A DNA stretch of 11,488 nt. Origin: Candidatus Zixiibacteriota bacterium. Lineage in GTDB: Bacteria; Zixibacteria; MSB-5A5; SM1-73. A program made the position numbers and the translations under genes. Of this stretch, positions 6,539 to 11,488 are shown in pieces (position 1 is the first letter of the stretch; each line of letters opens with the position of its first letter). The stretch covers positions 1,131 through 12,618 of the forward strand of contig JAOZNS010000059.1 in assembly GCA_029933635.1 (NCBI GenBank). The letters run 5' to 3'. The notes under the pieces were generated by a model, which saw only the letters and a program-made list of their open reading frames with translations, was not told the origin of the DNA and did not search any database.

Positions 6539-9500
6539 ATGGTTAGCCACGTATTGACCAAACTATTCGGCTCCAAACATGAAAGGGACATAAAGAAGAT
6601 AAGGCCAATGGTCGAAACCATCAACCAGCTCTACCATCAATATAGAGGTCTCTCAGATGCGGAGCTACAGGGGAAGACCGAGGAGTTTAAAAAAAGAATC
6701 AAAGACCAAACCAACGAGCTGGAGCAACAACTGGATGTGTTAAGGAGGGATTTCGGCGGCATAAAGACGCATGGGCTTTCCGAACAGGAAAGGGCTGAGG
6801 TCCGGTCTCAAAGGGAAGCTCTTTTACAGCAGATGAAGGAGATTAAGAATGAAATTAAAAAAATTGAGCAACAGGTGCTGGATCAGATTCTCCCGGAGGC
6901 GTATGCCGTGGTCAAGGAGACCTGCCGAAGGCTTCTGGGCAAAAGATGGGATGTGTGTGGCATCCAGATAGAGTGGGATATGGTCCCTTATGATGTTCAG
7001 CTTATCGGCGCGGTTGTTTTGCATCAGGGAAAGATAGCGGAGATGGCCACCGGTGAAGGAAAAACTTTGGTTGCCACCATGCCTCTTTATCTGAATGCTC
7101 TCACGGGAAAAGGTTGCCATCTGGTGACGGTCAATGATTATCTGGCCAGAAGAGATAGCGAGTGGATGGGAAAGATTTACCAGTTCTTAGGTCTCTCCGT
7201 GGGTTGTATTCAAAACGAGATGGATACCGAACAAAGGAAGGCTCAATACGCCTGCGACATCACTTATGGAACCAACAATGAGTTTGGCTTTGACTACCTG
7301 AGGGACAACATGGCGGTTCGAGTTGAAGATAGGGTTCAGCGAGGCCACAATTATGCCATTGTGGACGAGGTGGACTCGGTGCTCATCGATGAAGCCCGGA
7401 CCCCTCTGATCATATCCGGTCCGGTAAGCTCTAACGTCACCCAAAGCTACATGGAGATGAGACCGCTGGTGGAGGAGCTGTTCCGCAAACAGACCAGCTT
7501 GGTAAACAAGCTGGTGGCTGAGGGTGAAAGGTTGTTAAAGGAGGGAAAGGAATACGAGGCGGGAATAAAGCTTCTGACCGCTCAGAGGGGCGCCCCCAAG
7601 AACAAAAGATTGATGAAGCTACAAAAGGAACCGGGAGTCAAAAAATTGATCGGTCGGGTGGAACTGGATTTCATGCGAGATAAGAGGCTTCATGAGCTGG
7701 ATGAGCTTTTGTATTTCTCCATCGATGAAAGGGAAAACACCATCAATCTAAATGAGTTGGGAAGATCTCTGCTTTCACCTGAGGATCAGGCTCTTTTTGT
7801 TCTTCCAGACATCACCGAAGGGATCCACCAGATAGACTCAGACGATTCGCTTTCGGATGAGGAGAAGCTGAAAAGGAAAGAAAAGCTTTACAAACTTCAC
7901 GCCGAGCGCAGTGAGAAGAATCATGCCCTAAGCCAGCTTTTGAAGGCATATTCTCTATTTGAAAAAGATGTGGAGTATGTGGTGCAGGATGGGAAGGTGT
8001 TGATCGTGGACGAGTTTACCGGAAGGCTTATGCCGGGAAGAAGATACAGCGATGGATTGCATCAGGCTATAGAGGCAAAGGAAAGGGTAAAGGTCGAAGG
8101 GGAAACCCAAACCTTCGCCACCATCACCCTGCAAAATTTCTTCCGGCTTTATGATAAGCTGGCGGGAATGACCGGCACCGCGGTGACCGAAGCACCAGAA
8201 TTCTGGGAAATCTACAAACTGGATGTGGTAGCCATCCCCACCAACGAACCGGTGAGAAGGATCGACTACGATGATATGGTCTACCGAACCAGACGCGAAA
8301 AATATAACGCCATAATCGATGAGATCGTCCGTTATCATGAGGCGGGCAGACCTGTTTTGGTCGGAACGGTATCTGTGGAGGTCTCGGAGACCCTCTCCCG
8401 CATGTTAAAAAGGAAAGGAATCCAACACTCGGTTTTGAATGCCAAATATCATCAGAAGGAGGCAGAGATCGTCTCCCGGGCCGGTCAAGCTGGCACGGTC
8501 ACCATCGCCACCAACATGGCCGGAAGGGGAACAGATATAAAATTGGGACCGGGCGTAGTTAAGCACCCTCGCTGTAGGCTGGTGACTCCAGATCGAAAGG
8601 ATGGCTGTCCCTTTCTGGAGAAGCTGAATTGTTTACAGGATGTTCCCTGCGGACTGCACATCATAGGGACAGAAAGACATGAAGCCCGAAGGATCGACAG
8701 ACAACTTAGAGGAAGAAGCGGGAGGCAGGGCGATCCGGGTTCATCACGTTTTTTCCTCTCTTTGGAGGACGATCTGATGCGGCTTTTCGGTTCGGATCGA
8801 ATCGCCGCGGTGATGGACAAGTTGGGTGTTCAGGAGGGAGAGGTGATCAGACATTCCATGGTGACCAAGGCAATAGAGAGAGCCCAAAAGAGGGTGGAGG
8901 CTCAAAACTTTGCCATCCGAAAACACCTCTTGGAATATGATGACGTGATGAACCAGCAAAGGGAGGTTATCTACGATCGCAGGCAGGCGGTTCTGGAAGG
9001 GGCAGATTTAAGGGAAGAGGTGATTGACCTGATTAAAAGCGTTATCCAATCCAAGGTCGAAGCTCATACCGATGCGGGAACATATCCTGAGGAGTGGGAC
9101 TTAACCGGTCTGAGACAGGATCTTTTAAGAACCTTTCTGGTGGACGTCAAGTTCGATCAAAAGACCATCACCAAGGTGAAACAGGAGGATTTAAAAGAGA
9201 ATCTGTATAAGATGGCTCTTCAGATATATGAACACAAAGAGAAGATGCTGGGTGAGGAGCTGATGCGTCAGCTGGAGAGATATGCTATGCTCCGAACGAT
9301 AGATGAAAAATGGAAGGAACATCTTTATGATTTAGATCAGCTCAAGACCGGTATTGGGCTGAGAGCCTATGGGCAGAGGGATCCTCTGATAGAGTATAAG
9401 AAGGAGGCGTTTAGCCTATTTACCGAGATGCTGAACAAAATTGATGAGGAAGCTCTGGAGCTCATCTTCAAACTGCAGGTTGAAGAGAGGGAAAGGACCA

Positions 9501-9697
9501 GAAGAAAAGAGCCGGAAAGACAGATAAGAGCAATACATCAATCCACCGTTGGAATGGGTTATGCTGAGACTCAGCCAGCAGAACAGGTGGCACCCGGCAA
9601 GCCCAAGCCAGTCAGAAGGGTGGGCAAAAAGATTGGACGAAATGACCCCTGCCCCTGTGGCTCAGGCAAAAAATATAAAAAATGTTGTGGGGCCTAA
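6539..9697 (+). CDS. secA: preprotein translocase ATPase SecA
   Basis: SecA is the motor ATPase that pushes signal-peptide proteins through SecYEG. The Walker A motif is MATGEGKT (169-176) and the Walker B/DEAD equivalent is VDEVDS (275-280). VGTVSVEVSE, the MAGRGTDIKLG loop and IGTERHEARRIDRQLRGRSG mark the second nucleotide-binding domain. The C-terminal zinc motif CPCGSGKKYKKCC (1038-1050) is intact. The 1052 residues compare with 901 in E. coli. Extra material includes a charged, coiled-coil-like stretch (about 57-115), a loop before PYDVQLIG, insertions in the cross-linking-domain region, and a four-cysteine insertion (Cys679, 690, 698, 704). Similar N-terminal insertions are known in Bacteroidetes SecA. 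The start at 6539 is chosen because GGAG (6527-6530) lies 8 nt upstream; ATG at 6533 is too close to the SD, and the 6458 start would add 27 residues without family support. No terminator is visible in the 70 bases before the convergent GH130 gene. Confidence 0.97.
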   Translation: MVSHVLTKLFGSKHERDIKKIRPMVETINQLYHQYRGLSDAELQGKTEEFKKRIKDQTNELEQQLDVLRRDFGGIKTHGLSEQERAEVRSQREALLQQMKEIKNEIKKIEQQVLDQILPEAYAVVKETCRRLLGKRWDVCGIQIEWDMVPYDVQLIGAVVLHQGKIAEMATGEGKTLVATMPLYLNALTGKGCHLVTVNDYLARRDSEWMGKIYQFLGLSVGCIQNEMDTEQRKAQYACDITYGTNNEFGFDYLRDNMAVRVEDRVQRGHNYAIVDEVDSVLIDEARTPLIISGPVSSNVTQSYMEMRPLVEELFRKQTSLVNKLVAEGERLLKEGKEYEAGIKLLTAQRGAPKNKRLMKLQKEPGVKKLIGRVELDFMRDKRLHELDELLYFSIDERENTINLNELGRSLLSPEDQALFVLPDITEGIHQIDSDDSLSDEEKLKRKEKLYKLHAERSEKNHALSQLLKAYSLFEKDVEYVVQDGKVLIVDEFTGRLMPGRRYSDGLHQAIEAKERVKVEGETQTFATITLQNFFRLYDKLAGMTGTAVTEAPEFWEIYKLDVVAIPTNEPVRRIDYDDMVYRTRREKYNAIIDEIVRYHEAGRPVLVGTVSVEVSETLSRMLKRKGIQHSVLNAKYHQKEAEIVSRAGQAGTVTIATNMAGRGTDIKLGPGVVKHPRCRLVTPDRKDGCPFLEKLNCLQDVPCGLHIIGTERHEARRIDRQLRGRSGRQGDPGSSRFFLSLEDDLMRLFGSDRIAAVMDKLGVQEGEVIRHSMVTKAIERAQKRVEAQNFAIRKHLLEYDDVMNQQREVIYDRRQAVLEGADLREEVIDLIKSVIQSKVEAHTDAGTYPEEWDLTGLRQDLLRTFLVDVKFDQKTITKVKQEDLKENLYKMALQIYEHKEKMLGEELMRQLERYAMLRTIDEKWKEHLYDLDQLKTGIGLRAYGQRDPLIEYKKEAFSLFTEMLNKIDEEALELIFKLQVEERERTRRKEPERQIRAIHQSTVGMGYAETQPAEQVAPGKPKPVRRVGKKIGRNDPCPCGSGKKYKKCCGA

Positions 9698-9767
9698 ACA
9701 CCTGCAGGCTCGGACGTAGGTTGGTTTCCTCTCTATATAGAATCCCCTTCTAATTTTTGTTGGTTCT

Positions 9768-10946
9768 CTAAGCAGAACAATATCTCCATAGATAGTCTAT
9801 CAGGTGATCGAGGTGACAGCTCAAAATGGTGATATATTTGTCACCGGCTCCACAATAGATCAAAAGCTTTTTGTCCAAAAGGATCGCACCTGTGGGGAAG
9901 ATCACCGCTGGCACATCCACAGGATATCGCCTGTCGCCATATAATTCAAAAGGAGCAGAGGGGATGTAAATTGGATGTCTTGTTCGACAGAGCACCTTCC
10001 GTGGATCCTCCAGATCCAAAAGAGCAGCACATATGGAGTATCCCCTTTCAATTTTTTGAGACAATCCATATTCTTTGCATATCTGGAGATTTATCTCACC
10101 TACCGCATGGTAAATAACCAGCCAGCCTTTATCCGTTTTGATGATTTGAGTGCTGGGACCTATCTTTTCCCTCTCATGAGGATAATCGCCCGCCTCCAAA
10201 AGCAGATTCTTTTCCCGCCTTTGATAAATCCCAAGCCAGTCATCTTTATGTTTGGCGGGATAAAGCAACTGATCCATCTTAGCCGGGAGAAGGTCCAGAT
10301 GGATGTGGGGATGGAACCTGAAAAGCATATAGAGTTTACCATTGATCTCCTCGGGGAAGGGAATGGCGTTACGACCATCGAACTCTCCCACCATTCCATG
10401 ATAGGCGATATTTTTGAAGTCCTTGGTTGAATAGATGGCTATCCTGTCGGCATCCTTTCCCTTGAAAGGTGGTTTTATCTTGCCACAACCAACCAGAAGA
10501 TACCTCTGAGGATATTGGATGATCCGTAGGTCCTCTATTCCATATAGGAAATCCTTGTGGTCGGTGCCGTCTCCTTTGATCACAACCTGGCTGAGTCTTT
10601 TGAAATGGATTCCGTCCTCGCCGATCAGAGGCCAGACCTCCGATATATAGTTTTCCAGACAGCGTCTTTGTCTGCCCAGATCTTTATCAAAAAATGTGCT
10701 TTCCTGATAATTCTTATGACATCTTGGAGTAAGGATCACCTTATCCTGAAAGATCTCAGCTCCAGCATTGAATACCGCCCCAGGCTTTTCTTTCCCATCC
10801 TCGATCCAACACAAACCGAGGTCCTCAGGCTTCACTATGGGATTTTTTTCAAAGGAATTTAGCTTAAAGATACGCTCTCCAGATTCAGTCTGAACCACCT
10901 CCCCATCACCCAGATCATTGGACAGGCGCAACAACAAATGGTTCAT
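9768..10946 (-). CDS. GH130-family glycoside phosphorylase or hydrolase
   Basis: This 392-residue protein has no signal peptide and is probably cytosolic. It has the five-bladed beta-propeller motif pattern of GH130 enzymes, which are mostly inverting phosphorylases of beta-1,4- or beta-1,2-mannosides plus some mannosidases. Visible landmarks are FEKNPIVKP (32-40), VFNAGA (58-63), GIEDLRI (136-142) with Asp139 as the likely catalytic proton donor, VGEFDGRNAIPFPE (186-199), GPSTQIIKTDKGWLVIYH (263-280), the SICAALLDLEDPRKVL segment (304-319) and IYCGAGDKYI (363-372). Its sugar substrate and whether it uses phosphate cannot be read from sequence. AAGGAGG precedes the ATG by 4 nt. The start overlaps the upstream glycosyltransferase stop as ATGA, so the two are translationally coupled. 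The pairing suggests synthesis and turnover of a mannose-containing glycan or storage compound (inference). Confidence 0.88.
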   Translation of the reverse strand: MNHLLLRLSNDLGDGEVVQTESGERIFKLNSFEKNPIVKPEDLGLCWIEDGKEKPGAVFNAGAEIFQDKVILTPRCHKNYQESTFFDKDLGRQRRCLENYISEVWPLIGEDGIHFKRLSQVVIKGDGTDHKDFLYGIEDLRIIQYPQRYLLVGCGKIKPPFKGKDADRIAIYSTKDFKNIAYHGMVGEFDGRNAIPFPEEINGKLYMLFRFHPHIHLDLLPAKMDQLLYPAKHKDDWLGIYQRREKNLLLEAGDYPHEREKIGPSTQIIKTDKGWLVIYHAVGEINLQICKEYGLSQKIERGYSICAALLDLEDPRKVLCRTRHPIYIPSAPFELYGDRRYPVDVPAVIFPTGAILLDKKLLIYCGAGDKYITILSCHLDHLIDYLWRYCSA

Positions 10947-11488
10947 CTTTCCTCCTTAAAAGACAGCAACCGGTTAAATAATTTTATGAATTGGCTGGCG
11001 ATCACCTCTGGAGAATGTTTGATCACATAATTCTCAGCCGCCCTCAGAGTTTGTTCTACCGCCTTGTGGCCTTCAAATATTTTGGTCAATAACTTTTGAA
11101 GATTTTTCTGGCTGGAATACTTTAAAACCTCTTTGTCCAAAAACCAGACAAACTCCGTATCCGAAGTTACCGTGGGGGTTAAGGCTCCCAGGCACATCAA
11201 GATGGCGCTCGGCACAACCGCTTCTCCTCTGCGCACCTCTTCTTTCTGTTTGTGTAAAAGATACACGTCAGATGCATGAAGGTAGGTATATATGCGTTCC
11301 AATGGTGCAAGTTCATACCTTAAATTGATGAATGGATATTGTTTTAATCTCTGAATGTCTGAGGCGATATACTTAGGTTCGGCTAAAACGAGATAGGTGA
11401 AGGGCAATTTTTCATTTAATTTTTGAAGCCAGGGAAGTATGGGAAAGATGTGCAACTCCGGCGCCCAGCCGTAACTGAATATTATCCT
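10943..11488 (-). CDS. GT-B glycosyltransferase, C-terminal part (5' end outside window)
   Basis: The frame is open through the window edge, so 181 C-terminal residues are visible and the acceptor-binding half is missing; the TTG at 11455 is internal, not a start. The first visible residues, RIIFSYGWAPELH, match the beginning of the nucleotide-sugar-binding domain of GT4-like enzymes. An alternating pattern follows: YLVLAEP, then 'NLRYELAPLERIYTYLHASDVYLL', then 'GEAVVPSAILMCLGALTPTVTSD'. The last replaces the usual EX7E / 'EAMAxGxPVV' signature with a looser version, so it is a divergent member. It is the first gene of the coupled pair with GH130 (ATGA overlap). The sugar donor cannot be predicted. 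Confidence 0.75.
   Translation of the reverse strand, partial: RIIFSYGWAPELHIFPILPWLQKLNEKLPFTYLVLAEPKYIASDIQRLKQYPFINLRYELAPLERIYTYLHASDVYLLHKQKEEVRRGEAVVPSAILMCLGALTPTVTSDTEFVWFLDKEVLKYSSQKNLQKLLTKIFEGHKAVEQTLRAAENYVIKHSPEVIASQFIKLFNRLLSFKEER

Noticed and set aside
1..11488. CRISPR array, prophage genes, or a complete transposase
   Set aside because: No regularly spaced repeats and no such protein motifs were seen on either strand.

Overview
The window looks like chromosomal DNA from an uncultured Gram-negative bacterium, probably a candidate phylum in or near the Fibrobacteres-Chlorobi-Bacteroidetes (FCB) group, such as Zixibacteria, Latescibacteria or a 'WOR-3/TA06'-type lineage. The evidence is protein style. 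There is a secreted protein ending in a FlgD-like 'YPNPFNPxT...' sorting-type domain. There is a gingipain-like (C25) protease ending in a type I dockerin of the 'GDVNGD..VDVSDIVFLINYLYR' kind. SecA carries a Bacteroidetes-like N-terminal insertion. GC content is moderate, and Shine-Dalgarno (SD) sites are clear at most genes. The phylum is an inference from these features.

Left end (1-720, minus strand): a strong sigma70-type promoter drives a tRNA-Pro(CGG). Only 32 bases later comes a TIGR00725/LOG-like Rossmann protein, whose stop overlaps the start of an acylphosphatase cut off by the window edge. No terminator is visible between them, so this looks like one tRNA-led transcript.

Secreted-protein pair (751-6158): a minus-strand gene for a signal-peptide protein with a cohesin-like N-terminal half and a FlgD-like C-terminal domain ends at a clean rho-independent terminator. 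Divergent from it, across about 0.9 kb of noncoding DNA, is a 1161-residue multidomain cysteine protease with a C-terminal dockerin. The noncoding stretch holds two hairpins, a 120-bp MITE-like element with terminal inverted repeats and a TTAT target duplication, and a good promoter for the protease gene. A cohesin-like and a dockerin protein encoded back to back suggest, without proving, a cell-surface pairing.

Right half (6159-11488): secA follows on the plus strand after a 380-base spacer that contains an imperfect palindrome. SecA is about 150 residues longer than the E. coli protein, with a coiled-coil-like insertion near the N-terminus and a four-cysteine insertion in the second nucleotide-binding domain, in addition to the usual C-terminal zinc motif. 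Convergent with secA is a minus-strand pair: a glycosyltransferase (5' part outside the window) and a GH130-family glycosidase/phosphorylase, coupled by an ATGA overlap.

I saw no CRISPR array, prophage, intact transposase or defence system. The most interesting items are the cohesin-like/dockerin-protease pair, the MITE-like element, and the cysteine-rich SecA insertion.
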